DNA of 64,000 nucleotides, taken from positions 124,001-188,000 of the forward strand of contig CAVYXQ010000014.1 in NCBI GenBank assembly GCA_963772555.1, given 5' to 3'. This document shows positions 49,283 to 58,766 of this stretch, one piece after another (position 1 is the first letter of the stretch; the number at the start of each line of letters is the position of its first letter). The DNA is from Roseiarcus sp963772555 (lineage in GTDB: Bacteria > Pseudomonadota > Alphaproteobacteria > Rhizobiales > Beijerinckiaceae). A model generated the notes under the pieces. It was not told the origin of the DNA. It saw nothing but the letters and a program-made list of their open reading frames with translations, and did no database searches. A program made the position numbers and the translations under genes.

Positions 49283-49650
49283 CGGTCCATTCCGAACACG
49301 GCGTCATGCCGCCGCCGGCGGTCGCCGAAGCGGCCAGGAGAGGGCTCGAGCTGCATGAGAAGTTCAACCGCGGCGGGACCTCGGTCGGACTTCGGCGCGG
49401 CCGCCAGCTCGCCGAGCGGCGTCCGGTCTCGTGGCGCGACATTGTCGCGATCAGCGCCTATTTCGCCCGCCGCTCGGTCGACAAGAACGCCAGATCACAT
49501 GTCTGGGGCGACGAGAGCAATCCGTCCCCGGGCTATATCGCCTGGCTGCTCTGGGGCGGCGATCCGGGCCGGGAATGGGCCGACGGGATGAAGGCGCGGG
49601 CGGAGGGAAAGCCCCTGGCGTCGGCGTCCCCGCCAAGCCTCACGCGCTAG
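49279..49650 (+). CDS. Small protein with phage-protease-associated-type domain
   Basis: A 123-residue protein starting with GTG at 49279, overlapping DUF2945 by four bases. RGLELHEKFNRGGTSVGLRR and YIAWLLWGGDPGREWADGMK match a short domain that in phages is often attached to capsid-maturation (XkdF-like) proteins. Here it is alone, with a small TUDOR-like partner, in ordinary chromosome. Its function is unknown. Confidence 0.65.
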   Translation: MTVHSEHGVMPPPAVAEAARRGLELHEKFNRGGTSVGLRRGRQLAERRPVSWRDIVAISAYFARRSVDKNARSHVWGDESNPSPGYIAWLLWGGDPGREWADGMKARAEGKPLASASPPSLTR

Positions 49651-52600
49651 TCAACCGCGATCAGCCGCCTGAAGCGGCGCTTTCGCCGCCGGCGCGCTCT
49701 TGCTTTTTCGCCCCTCCGCCAAGCGCTGCATAACGACATAGAAAGAGGGAACGAACACCACGACGAGGCAGGTCGAGGCTATCATGCCGCTGAAAACAGC
49801 GATGCCGATCGAGCGCCGCGCCGCGGCGCCCGCGCCCGTCGCCAGAACCAGCGGCAGCACGCCGAGGATGAAGGCGAAAGAGGTCATGACGATCGGACGA
49901 AACCGCAGCCGCGCCGCCTCTACCGCCGCAGCGAGGATCTCCTTGCCGGCGCCCCGCTGCTGGCGGGCGTATTCCACGATGAGGATGCCGTTCTTGCTGC
50001 CCAGCGCGATCAGCAGGATGATGCCGATCTGGGTATAGAGATTGTTGTCGGAGCCCTCGAAGTTGAGGCCAGCGACCGTGCCGAGCAGCGCCAGCGGCAC
50101 GGCGAGGAGCACGGCGAAGGGCAGGATCCAGCTCTCGTACTGTCCGGCAAGCACCAGATAGACCATCAGGATCGCGAAGCCGAAAATGTAATAGATCTGG
50201 CTGCCTACCGCCTTCTCCTGGAAGGACATGGCGGTCCAGTCGAAGCCCGTCCCCTTGGGGAGCGCCTGGGCGCCGACTTGGTCCATGATGTCGAGCGCCT
50301 GGCCGGAGCTGAAGCCGGGCGCGGGCGAACCGACCACGGTCGCGGTCGGGTAGAGGTTGTAGAGGCTGATCAGCGGGGGGCCCGTGACCTCGTTGACCTC
50401 GACCACCGTACCGATCGGCGTCATCGTTCCGTTGCCGGCCCTGACCTTGAGATTGCGAATGTCGTCGACCGAGGCGCGCTTGTCCGCGTTCGCCTGGGTG
50501 TAGATCTGGAAGACGTGGCCGAACTTGTTGAACTGCGCGACATAGTTCGAGCCGACATAGCCGGATAGCGCGGCGAAAACCTGGCCGACGGTGATCCCGA
50601 GCGCCTCGGCCTTCGTCCTGTCGACCACGACCGAGAATTGCGGCGCGCCGGCGCGGAAGGTCGTGGCGAGCCGTTGCAGACCGGATTGCGCGTTTCCGTC
50701 CGCGACCACGGTGTTGGCGAGGCTTTGCAGAAGGTTGTAGTCGAAATCGCCGTTGCGGATCTCGACCTGCATCGTGAAGCCGCCGACATTGCCGACGCCC
50801 TGGATCGGCGGCGGCAGCACCGCGAAGGAGAAGGCTTCGGGAATCGACTGCAAGGCGCCGTTGATTCGGCGCTGAATCGACACCTGGTCCTGCCCTTTTT
50901 CCTTTAGGCGCGCGTCCCAGTCCTGAAGCACGACGAACGCGACGCCAGCGTTGGCGAGGCTGGCTCGGTTGTCGAGGATCGAGATGCCGCTCACGGTCAC
51001 GACATGCTCGACGCCGGGCACCTTCGCCGCGAGGTCGTGGATCTTCGCCAGCACCGCATCGGTGCGCTCCTTCGACGCGCCGTCCAGCAGTTGCGCGACG
51101 ACGATCATGTAGCCTTGATCCTCGGTCGGCAGGAATCCGGTCGGCACGCGGGTCAGCGACCAGATGGCGAAGAGGACGAGGGCGAGCGCCAGGCTGACCA
51201 TGAGCAGGGCGTTTCTCGTCATCGCGCCCATCAGCCGGACGTAGCCGTGCTCCGCCGCGAAATAGATGCTGTTGAAGCCACGAAAGAAGATGTTCCGTCT
51301 CTCCGGCGGCACGGGAGGCCTCAGCCAGAGGGCGCTTTGGGTCGGCTTCAGAGTCATCGCGTTGATCGCGCTGATGAGGGCGGTGGCGGCGATCACCAGC
51401 GCGAACTGGCGGAAGAGCTGTCCCGTGAGGCCGGGCAGGAACGCTGCGGGGATGAACACCGACATCAGCACCAAGGTGATGCCAATGACCGGCCCGGTCA
51501 GTTCGTCCATCGCTCTGGCGGCCGCCTCGCGGCCCGGCTGACCCTGCTCGACATAGCGCGACACGCCTTCGACGATGACGATCGCGTCATCGACGACGAT
51601 GCCGATGACGAGCACGATGGCGAACAGCGTCGGGAGATTGATCGAGAAGCCGAGCGCCGCCATGGCGGCGAAGGCGCCGATGATCGTCACCGGCACGGTC
51701 GTCGCCGGCACCAGCATCGCCCGCCAGTCCTGCAGGAAGACGAGAATGACGATCAGAACGAGGATGCCCGCCTCGATCAGGGTGCGCCAGACCTCTCGGA
51801 TCGCGGCTTTGACGAATTTCGTCGTGTCGTAGGGGATGACGTATTCGAGCCCCTCGGGGAAGCTTTTCTTGAGCTCCTCCATTTTGTCGTGGACCTCGGC
51901 GGCGACGGCGACCGCATTGGCCTCGGGCAGGAGGGAGACGGCGATGCCGGCCGCCGGCCGGCCGTCGAGATTGAACGATTCGCTGTAGGTCTGGGCCCCG
52001 AGCTCCACGCGGCCGACGTCACGGACCCGTGTGATTCGACCGCCCGCGCCCGGTTCGACTTTGACGATGAGATTCTCGAAATCGGGCGCCTCGCTAAGGC
52101 GGCCATTGAGATTCAGCGTATATTGGAAATCCTGCCCCTTCACGGCTGGCGGCGCGCCGATCTGGCCGGCGGCGACCTCCTGGCTCTGCTGCTGGATGAT
52201 GCCGATGACGTCCTGCGGGATGAGGCCGCGCGCCTGCATGAGGTTGGGATCCAGCCAGACGCGCATCGCGTACTGCCCGGCGCCGAGCACCGAGACGTCG
52301 CCGACGCCGTTAAGGCGCTCAAGCTCATTCTGGACGTTGATGACGGCGTAGTTCGAGAGGAAGAGCGAGTCGAAGCGACTGTCAGGCGAGCGCAGTGCGA
52401 CGAATTCGAGAATCGACGTCGATTGTTTCTTGGTCGTCACGCCTTGAATTTGCACTTCGGCGGGCAGCGACGAGAGCGCGGCCGAGACCCGGTTCTGCAC
52501 GAGGATCTCGTCCTCGTCTGCGTTTGTGCCGATCGCGAAAGTGACGGTGAGATTGTAGGTGCCGTCGCTCGCGCTCGTCGACTGCATATAGAGCATATTC

Positions 52601-52821
52601 TCGACGCCGTTGACGTTCTGCTCGATCGGCAGCGCGACGGTGTTGACCAGTGTCGAAGCGCTCGCGCCCGGATAGCGCGTCGTGACCTGGACAGTCGGCG
52701 GCACGACATTCGGATATTGCGAGGTCGGCAGATTGACGAGCGCGACGAGCCCGATGACGACGAAGAACAGCGCCAGAACATTGGCGAGGACCGGCCGGTC
52801 GATAAAAAAGCGGGAGATCAT
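49651..52821 (-). CDS. RND (HAE1) multidrug efflux permease
   Basis: A 1056-residue inner-membrane pump of the AcrB/MexF type. The proton-relay aspartates are in GIVVDDAIVIVEG and the long periplasmic loops are complete. The start MISRFFIDRPVLANVLALFF is standard. It exports hydrophobic compounds with the adaptor encoded just upstream. An outer-membrane channel is not adjacent and must be supplied elsewhere. Confidence 0.96.
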   Translation of the reverse strand: MISRFFIDRPVLANVLALFFVVIGLVALVNLPTSQYPNVVPPTVQVTTRYPGASASTLVNTVALPIEQNVNGVENMLYMQSTSASDGTYNLTVTFAIGTNADEDEILVQNRVSAALSSLPAEVQIQGVTTKKQSTSILEFVALRSPDSRFDSLFLSNYAVINVQNELERLNGVGDVSVLGAGQYAMRVWLDPNLMQARGLIPQDVIGIIQQQSQEVAAGQIGAPPAVKGQDFQYTLNLNGRLSEAPDFENLIVKVEPGAGGRITRVRDVGRVELGAQTYSESFNLDGRPAAGIAVSLLPEANAVAVAAEVHDKMEELKKSFPEGLEYVIPYDTTKFVKAAIREVWRTLIEAGILVLIVILVFLQDWRAMLVPATTVPVTIIGAFAAMAALGFSINLPTLFAIVLVIGIVVDDAIVIVEGVSRYVEQGQPGREAAARAMDELTGPVIGITLVLMSVFIPAAFLPGLTGQLFRQFALVIAATALISAINAMTLKPTQSALWLRPPVPPERRNIFFRGFNSIYFAAEHGYVRLMGAMTRNALLMVSLALALVLFAIWSLTRVPTGFLPTEDQGYMIVVAQLLDGASKERTDAVLAKIHDLAAKVPGVEHVVTVSGISILDNRASLANAGVAFVVLQDWDARLKEKGQDQVSIQRRINGALQSIPEAFSFAVLPPPIQGVGNVGGFTMQVEIRNGDFDYNLLQSLANTVVADGNAQSGLQRLATTFRAGAPQFSVVVDRTKAEALGITVGQVFAALSGYVGSNYVAQFNKFGHVFQIYTQANADKRASVDDIRNLKVRAGNGTMTPIGTVVEVNEVTGPPLISLYNLYPTATVVGSPAPGFSSGQALDIMDQVGAQALPKGTGFDWTAMSFQEKAVGSQIYYIFGFAILMVYLVLAGQYESWILPFAVLLAVPLALLGTVAGLNFEGSDNNLYTQIGIILLIALGSKNGILIVEYARQQRGAGKEILAAAVEAARLRFRPIVMTSFAFILGVLPLVLATGAGAAARRSIGIAVFSGMIASTCLVVVFVPSFYVVMQRLAEGRKSKSAPAAKAPLQAADRG

Positions 52822-52840
52822 GGGCGTTTCTCCCGCGCCG

Positions 52841-54094
52841 TCACTTCGCCGGAGCCGTGGCGGCCGGCTTCGCGGCCTCTTTCGGGGCGTCGGGCGCCTC
52901 GGCGGAGTTTTGCGGATTCGCGCTGAGCTTCGTCTGCTGGGGATCGACCTTCGCGCCCGGGATTGCGCGCTGGACGCCCTCGGTCACCACCCAGTCGCCG
53001 GGTTCAATCCCGGATTCGATGATCCGGTAAGTCCCCTCGGAGTCGCCCGTCTTGACGTTTCTGCGCTGGACGACGTTGTCCGGCCCCACCACCAGCAGAT
53101 AGCGCCCCTCCTGGCTGGTTCCGAGCGCCAGATTGGGCACAAGAATCGCCTCGTCCAGCTTCTCGATCGGAGTGCGCACCCGGGCGAAGAGACCGGGCAG
53201 CAGCCTGCCGTCCTTGTTGCTGAAAATGGCGCGAACTTCCAGCGTGCCGGTCGAGGCGTCCACCTGGGGCGAAGCGTAGTCCATATGGCCTGCGTGCGGA
53301 AAGCCGTCCTCGCCCTGCAGCCCGATCTCGACCGGAATGCTTGAGAGATCCGTCGTCCGGAACTCGAGACCCGCCTTGACGTTGCTCTCCTTGATCCGAA
53401 GGATCTGCGGCTCGCTCATGGTGAAGTAGACATAGATCGGGTCGAGCTGGATGATCGTTGCGAGCCTTGTCGGCGACCCGACGCCGACGAGGGCGCCCTT
53501 GTCGACAAGGTGCCTCGAGACGACTCCGTTGAAAGGCGCGCTGACGGTCGTGTAGTTGAGGTTGATCTGGGCTGTTTCGATTGCGGCTTGGGCGTTCATC
53601 ACCTCCGCCGCCGCCTGGTCGGCTTTCGACTTCCATTCCTGCACCGTTGCCTGGCTGGCGAAATCCTGCTTCCCCAATTGGGACTGGCGCTGGTATTCGG
53701 CCTGGTTGTAGGCGAGCGTGGCCTGGTTGGAGGCGAGCGTCGCCCTGGCCTGATCGAGCTGCGCCTGGTACTGATCGCGCTCGATGCCGAACAGTTTGTC
53801 GCCGGCCTTGACCGCGGCGCCGTCAACATAGTCGATGTCTGTTAGGAACCCTTGTACGCGCGCGACGAGATCAACGGAATTGAAGGGCAGCGTATTTCCC
53901 GTTAGGTTAAGATAGATCGTCACCGCCTTCTGCACCGGCTGCGCGACGACGACCTTCGGCGGCGGCGGCGCAACGTAGGCGTTCCTCGAGGCGTTGCAGG
54001 CTGCAAGCGGGAATGCGCAAATCATCGCGATGATAGCGGTTCGAAAAGCGCGGCTGTGCGCATCTTGCGAGCAATGCTGCTGCTGCGTGAGCAT
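52841..54094 (-). CDS. RND periplasmic adaptor lipoprotein
   Basis: A 417-residue membrane-fusion protein. The lipobox is FPLAAC, so it is probably lipid-anchored. Coiled-coil-type repeats (QAQLDQARATLASNQATLAY) and SAPFNGVVSRHLVDKGALVG are typical. The ATG at 54094 is chosen over 54151 because it better fits a signal peptide; GGAG is some distance away. The end is alanine/proline-rich. It is 19 bases from the pump gene. Confidence 0.92.
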   Translation of the reverse strand: MLTQQQHCSQDAHSRAFRTAIIAMICAFPLAACNASRNAYVAPPPPKVVVAQPVQKAVTIYLNLTGNTLPFNSVDLVARVQGFLTDIDYVDGAAVKAGDKLFGIERDQYQAQLDQARATLASNQATLAYNQAEYQRQSQLGKQDFASQATVQEWKSKADQAAAEVMNAQAAIETAQINLNYTTVSAPFNGVVSRHLVDKGALVGVGSPTRLATIIQLDPIYVYFTMSEPQILRIKESNVKAGLEFRTTDLSSIPVEIGLQGEDGFPHAGHMDYASPQVDASTGTLEVRAIFSNKDGRLLPGLFARVRTPIEKLDEAILVPNLALGTSQEGRYLLVVGPDNVVQRRNVKTGDSEGTYRIIESGIEPGDWVVTEGVQRAIPGAKVDPQQTKLSANPQNSAEAPDAPKEAAKPAATAPAK

Positions 54095-54222
54095 GGAAAC
54101 GCTGATCTCCAAAGCGATCGAACAATAGCGATAGTCCGACGTGGCGACCACTGCTGCGGCTCAGGCGCGCCAACGCCCCTTATGATGCAATCTCCACGCC
54201 ACGGCGCAAGGCCGCCTGTCGA

Positions 54223-54618
54223 TCAGCCCTTGCGGCTGCCGAAGCCGTGCATGCGGGCGGCCCACTGATAGCCGACGACGGCGCCTTTCATTCGCGGCAG
54301 GATCAGGAGACTGGCGATGACCGTCACGGCAAGCCACAGGAGAGAGGCGGCGAGAAGCGACATTTTCGGCCAGAGGTCGTCCGAGAAGAGAACGCCGGCG
54401 CCGACGATCAGGCAGACGATCAGGAGCGTGAACCACGACGGCGCGTCGTCGGCGCGCTGGTGGCTCAGTTCCTCGCCGCAGGCAGGACAGCGTGCGTTCA
54501 CCTTGAGATAGGCGCCGAACATCGCTCCCTTGCCGCAATTTGGGCAACGCTCGAGCAGGCCGCGGCGGACGGCGAGGGCGAGGTTGCGGTTCTGGCGATC
54601 GGAGGCGTGCGGCGTCAT
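54223..54618 (-). CDS. DUF983 membrane protein
   Basis: A 131-residue protein with two zinc-ribbon-like CPNCG and CPACG motifs ahead of two or three membrane helices. DUF983 proteins are common in alphaproteobacteria; their function is unclear. It lies downstream of a divergent region and is 128 bases away from the adaptor start. Confidence 0.85.
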   Translation of the reverse strand: MTPHASDRQNRNLALAVRRGLLERCPNCGKGAMFGAYLKVNARCPACGEELSHQRADDAPSWFTLLIVCLIVGAGVLFSDDLWPKMSLLAASLLWLAVTVIASLLILPRMKGAVVGYQWAARMHGFGSRKG

Positions 54619-54882
54619 CTGGTTGAAGGAACGGGCGGGATACCCCCTCTATCGGCGCACGCTTGTCTTGGCAACCGATCCCTGAGCGCGCGACAGGGAC
54701 TGCAGCCGGCGCCTGAGCGGATCGACGGATGAAATCGCCCCTGCACCAATCCGGGACGGCGCGCCGCGACGCTCGGTAACCCGCCCGCAACCTTAAGCAC
54801 GGATAAACGAAAAGGTTCGCATCGCGCGCGCTTGTCCCTGGGCCCGCGCTTCGGCGGAACGGGAAAAGCGCGTGGAAGGCGT

Positions 54883-56055
54883 ATGGGTCGCTCGCGTCTA
54901 GCTTGGGCCGGATCGGTCGTCGCGCCCTGGTGCATGGCGATCGGGGTTCTGCTCTCGATCACCGCCGAGGCGGACGAGGAGCCGGCCGGGTTCGCGAGCG
55001 CCTTCGACCGCCAACGGCTTCTCGAAGACAATGGTCCGGTTCGTAGCGCGATCAGGCTCGCAAAGCGCGAGCAGGCCGTGGACGAAGAGGGCGCGCCGAT
55101 GCCGATCGTGCGGGCGCGGTTCACCGCCGGCGACCCGGGCGAATTTTCCGGACCCGACGAAATCGAGCCGAACCGCACGCTGAAGGATCCCACTCCGCCT
55201 TTCCCCGCAGTCGACCGCAGCGGCAAGGGCAATCCCTTTATCGGCCTTCGGCCCGGTTTCGAGGCGCGCCGGCGCACTGCGTCGGACGAGGCGAGCCGCG
55301 ACATTCCTTTCCTCTGGCCGCCTGAGGTCGACGGGCCGCGCGACGCGCAATTCGATCCGGCGCACAGCATGAGCCCGGTTCAGCCCGTCGACGGAAAGCG
55401 CGCGCCGAGCGAGGCGTCATCGAGCTTCAGCGACGGGGCGACCCCCGCGACGCCGCTGGAATTCGCCCTCAATTCCTCGAGCCCGACGTCGAGCGACGGC
55501 ATCGTCGTCACGGTCGAGGCCGACCCCTCGCAGCCGCAAACGACGATCGCGGCGAATTCGCTGGGCGGCGGCCAGCCGAACTTCGCCGCGCTCATCGATC
55601 CCAAAGACAACGCGCGTCAGATGCGGTGCCTCGCGGAGGCGATCTATTTCGAAGCGCGCGGCGAACCGGAGCACGGGCAGGCGGCAGTGGCGCAGGTCGT
55701 CCTGAACAGGGTGCGCAGCGGCATCTATCCGACCACGGTCTGCGGCGTCGTCTACCAGGACCGCAACCGACCATTCGCCTGCCAGTTCTCCTTCGCCTGC
55801 GAGGGCAAGTCGTTGCGCATCGAGGAGCCTGGACCCTGGGCGGTGGCGACGCGGATCGCGCAGGAGGTGGTCAGCGGCTCGAACTACAATCCTCTCGTCG
55901 GGGAGGCGGTCAACTACCACGCGACATACGTGGCGCCGTTCTGGACCGGCTATTTGCGCAAGGTCGACCACATCGGCAACCACATCTTCTATGCGATGCG
56001 CGAAGGCGTGGACTGGGCCCCGGGCGCGCTCAACGGCCACGGCGACAAGCCCTGA
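54883..56055 (+). CDS. SleB-family cell wall hydrolase
   Basis: A 390-residue exported protein. Residues about 1-260 are a signal segment and a long low-complexity linker. The C-terminal Hydrolase_2 (SleB) domain has CLAEAIYFEARGEPEHGQAA with the conserved glutamate, VVLNRVRSGIYPTTVCGVVY and FACQFSFAC. It would cleave peptidoglycan strands. The start ATG at 54883 follows GGAAGG; an upstream TTG frame is not needed. Confidence 0.9.
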   Translation: MGRSRLAWAGSVVAPWCMAIGVLLSITAEADEEPAGFASAFDRQRLLEDNGPVRSAIRLAKREQAVDEEGAPMPIVRARFTAGDPGEFSGPDEIEPNRTLKDPTPPFPAVDRSGKGNPFIGLRPGFEARRRTASDEASRDIPFLWPPEVDGPRDAQFDPAHSMSPVQPVDGKRAPSEASSSFSDGATPATPLEFALNSSSPTSSDGIVVTVEADPSQPQTTIAANSLGGGQPNFAALIDPKDNARQMRCLAEAIYFEARGEPEHGQAAVAQVVLNRVRSGIYPTTVCGVVYQDRNRPFACQFSFACEGKSLRIEEPGPWAVATRIAQEVVSGSNYNPLVGEAVNYHATYVAPFWTGYLRKVDHIGNHIFYAMREGVDWAPGALNGHGDKP

Positions 56056-56163
56056 GCAAATGAGGCGGCCCACCGCGACGCCTGTCCCGGTCGGCCGCAG
56101 GCTTTGGCTCAGGCGTGGGAGTCTGATATTGACGGCGGTCAACCGTCGCCCCGAGCAAGACCC

Positions 56164-56412
56164 TTGATCGAAGAAAAGCCGGACGTCGCCAACCTGCCGT
56201 TCGAGGCGGCGCTCGCCGAACTCGAAGAGATCGTCGACCGGCTGGAGAAAGGCTCGGTGTCGCTGGACGATTCGATCGCGCTCTACGAGCGCGGCGAGGC
56301 CTTGAAAAAGCGCTGCGACGAATTGCTGACGAACGCGGAGGCGCGGATCGAAAAGATCACCTTGTCGGCGGACGGCAAGCCGAAGGGCGTTGGGCCTCTC
56401 GACGGCGACTGA
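56164..56412 (+). CDS. xseB: Exodeoxyribonuclease VII small subunit
   Basis: An 82-residue protein. FEAALAELEEIVDRLEKGSV and LDDSIALYERGEALKKRCDE match XseB, which partners XseA in single-strand DNA exonuclease VII. The start is taken as TTG at 56164 to give the usual length; upstream in-frame residues are not family-like. xseA is not in the window. Confidence 0.9.
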   Translation: MIEEKPDVANLPFEAALAELEEIVDRLEKGSVSLDDSIALYERGEALKKRCDELLTNAEARIEKITLSADGKPKGVGPLDGD

Positions 56413-56627
56413 CGGCGTCCGGACGCTCTCGTCCCGGCCGGCTTCGGGGACCCGTTCCGTGGAAACTGAAAGATTTACGCCGATTTGTCACAATTTCTCG
56501 AAACGAGACGAATCCGCAAGCCTTTGTTAATCGATCGAGCCTCATCTCGTAAGGGTTCTTTAACCCCCTGCCCTCGTTTGCGACCGGCGAGCTTGGGCGC
56601 GCGAAGGAAAACGAGGCGGATAGGATC

Positions 56628-57284
56628 ATGCGGACGATTGCGTTTGTCACTCAAAAAGGCGGTTCTGGAAAAAGCACGCTTGCCTCCTCGCTGGCGGTCG
56701 CGGCGCTGGAGATGAAGGAGAAGGTCTGCGTCATCGACATGGATCCGCAAGGGTCGCTGACGAGCTGGGCGAGGACCCGCGAGGCAAACGACATCTCGAT
56801 CGTCGCATCCGGCGCGGCTCGCCTGCCGGCGATTCTGGCCCAGCTCAAGGCCAAGGGCTTCACGATCGCGATCATCGATACGCCGGGCGCGGAAGGTCCC
56901 GCGTCCGCGGCGGCGATGATCGCCGCCGATCTCAACATCATCCCCTCGCGTCCGAGCCTGTTCGACTTGTGGGCGAGCGCCAAGACGCGCGCCGCTCTGA
57001 AGGAGATCGGCGGCGACTTCGTCTTCCTGCTCAACCAGTGCCCGCCGGCCCAGCAAACGGCCCGCGTCAAGGACGGGATCGAGACGCTCGAGGAACTCGG
57101 CGGGCTCATCTCCCCGCTCATCCTCTCCCGGGTCGATTACCAGGAGGCCGCCCGCAACGGCTGGGGCGTCACCGAGCTCAATCCGAATGGCGCCGCGGCT
57201 GACGAAATCCGCAGCCTCTGGAGCTCGATCCGGCGGAGGCTGGCCAGGGTCAAGCCCCGCTCCGGCGTCCGCAAGGCGGCGTGA
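56628..57284 (+). CDS. Orphan ParA-family ATPase
   Basis: A 218-residue P-loop ATPase with the deviant Walker A KGGSGKST at residue 10, DMDPQGSLTSW and the B motif in IAIIDTPGAEG. No parB or parS-like gene is near, so this is an orphan ParA of the type that positions cargo such as chemotaxis, carboxysome or cell-division proteins. An AT-rich leader at 56460-56590 probably carries the promoter. A strong terminator follows. Confidence 0.92.
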   Translation: MRTIAFVTQKGGSGKSTLASSLAVAALEMKEKVCVIDMDPQGSLTSWARTREANDISIVASGAARLPAILAQLKAKGFTIAIIDTPGAEGPASAAAMIAADLNIIPSRPSLFDLWASAKTRAALKEIGGDFVFLLNQCPPAQQTARVKDGIETLEELGGLISPLILSRVDYQEAARNGWGVTELNPNGAAADEIRSLWSSIRRRLARVKPRSGVRKAA

Positions 57285-57328
57285 CTTTCAGGACAAGGCG
57301 CGAAGCTCCTCCCACTTCGCGCGCCTCG

Positions 57329-57361
57329 GCAGGACGCTTCCAACAAGCGCCCTGCTTTTTT
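57329..57361 (+). terminator. Rho-independent terminator of the parA-like gene
   Basis: The stem GCAGGACGCTT at 57329-57339 pairs with AAGCGCCCTGC at 57345-57355 with one mismatch and a 5-base loop, directly followed by six Ts. It lies between the converging parA-like and Deg-protease genes. Confidence 0.85.
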
Positions 57362-57371
57362 ATTGCCGCAT

Positions 57372-58766
57372 TCAGCCTCCGAGCCGGGTGCGGATCGTCT
57401 CGCCCTTGCGCTGGATGGTCAGGTCCCACCAGCGCGCCCGCTCGGCGCAAGCCTTCTCGAGATCGCGGGTGGTCGCTATCTTCTGCCCGTTCACCGCGAC
57501 GACGATGTCGCCCTTCTGCACCCCGACCTGGGCCGCCGTCGAACCGTCGCCGACCGCGGCCACCACGACGCCCTGGTCCGGACCATCGAGCGACAGTTCC
57601 TCGATAACCGCCGGCGAAAGGTTCATCACCTCGGCGCCGTCGAACGGCGAACGGCTGTGGATGGTCAGGGCGCCGCGCGGCGGTATTTCCGGCGCCGAGG
57701 CGAGCTTCAGCGGCAGTTCCAGCGTTCGGCCGCTGCGCAGCACCGTGAGCCTGGCGGCGCCGCCGAGCGGCTTGACCCCGAGGCGGAAGCCGACGCTTCC
57801 CGCATCGTCGACAGGCTGATCGTCGATCGCCGAGAGGACGTCGCCGCTCTTCAGGCCCGCCTCCGCCGCCGGGCCGACCCTGGAGACGCTGACGACCAGC
57901 GCTCCGGTCGGCCGCGCGAGACCGAGATTGTCGGCGATATCCTTCGACACGTCCTGCAGCGTCGCCCCGAGCCACGGGCGCTTGACCGTCGTGCCGCCGC
58001 GGCGCGCCGCCGCGACCACGCCCTTGACCATGTTGACCGGAATGGCGAAGCCGATCCCCATGCTGCCGCCGGAGCGCGAATAGATCGCCGAATTGATGCC
58101 GACGAGCTTGCCGTCGAGGTCGACCAGCGCGCCACCGGAATTGCCCGGATTGATCGCCGCGTCGGTCTGGATGAAGAAGCCGTAGTCGTTGATGCCGATC
58201 TCGGTCCGGGCGAGCGCCGAGACGATGCCCTGGGTCACCGTCTGGCCGACGCCGAACGGATCGCCGATCGCAATGACGAAATCGCCGACCTCGAGCGCAT
58301 CCGAGTCGCCGAGTTCGAGCACCGGGAAATGGTCGCCGCCCTTGAGCCGAAGCACCGCGAGATCGGTGCGCGGATCGCGCAGCGCGATCTCGGCCTCGAA
58401 CTCGCGCTTGTCGGCGAGCGCGACCTTCACCTCCGTCATGCCCTCGATGACGTGGTAATTGGTGACGACCAGTCCCGACGGATCGACGAGAACGCCGGAG
58501 CCGAGCGCCTTCTGCACACGCTGGTCCTCGCCCCCGCCGCCGCCGAAGAAGCGGCGAAAGATCGGATCGTCGAACAGCGGATTGCGCGGCATCGTCTCGA
58601 CCCGCGAGGCGTAGACGTTGACGACCGCCGGCGCCGCCTTCTTGACCACCGGAGCAAACGACAAGCGAACCTGCGCCGGGCCTTGCGGCGCAACCTTTTG
58701 GACGTTGTCGGCGACGGCCGACCCGCAGAGCAGCGCGAAGGCGACGGCGAGCGCGAAGCGGATCAA
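57372..58766 (-). CDS. Deg/HtrA-family serine protease with two PDZ domains
   Basis: A 464-residue periplasmic protease/chaperone. A signal peptide (FALAVAFALLCGSAVA) precedes the trypsin-like domain with catalytic histidine in TNYHVIEG, aspartate in RTDLAVLRL and serine in NPGNSGGALV. Two PDZ domains follow. The start is TTG at 58766 with GGAGG upstream. It degrades misfolded envelope proteins. Confidence 0.94.
   Translation of the reverse strand: MIRFALAVAFALLCGSAVADNVQKVAPQGPAQVRLSFAPVVKKAAPAVVNVYASRVETMPRNPLFDDPIFRRFFGGGGGEDQRVQKALGSGVLVDPSGLVVTNYHVIEGMTEVKVALADKREFEAEIALRDPRTDLAVLRLKGGDHFPVLELGDSDALEVGDFVIAIGDPFGVGQTVTQGIVSALARTEIGINDYGFFIQTDAAINPGNSGGALVDLDGKLVGINSAIYSRSGGSMGIGFAIPVNMVKGVVAAARRGGTTVKRPWLGATLQDVSKDIADNLGLARPTGALVVSVSRVGPAAEAGLKSGDVLSAIDDQPVDDAGSVGFRLGVKPLGGAARLTVLRSGRTLELPLKLASAPEIPPRGALTIHSRSPFDGAEVMNLSPAVIEELSLDGPDQGVVVAAVGDGSTAAQVGVQKGDIVVAVNGQKIATTRDLEKACAERARWWDLTIQRKGETIRTRLGG

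Noticed and set aside
53000..53020. A GGGTTCAATCCC string resembling a tRNA T-loop
   Set aside because: It lies inside the RND adaptor gene and no cloverleaf can be formed around it.
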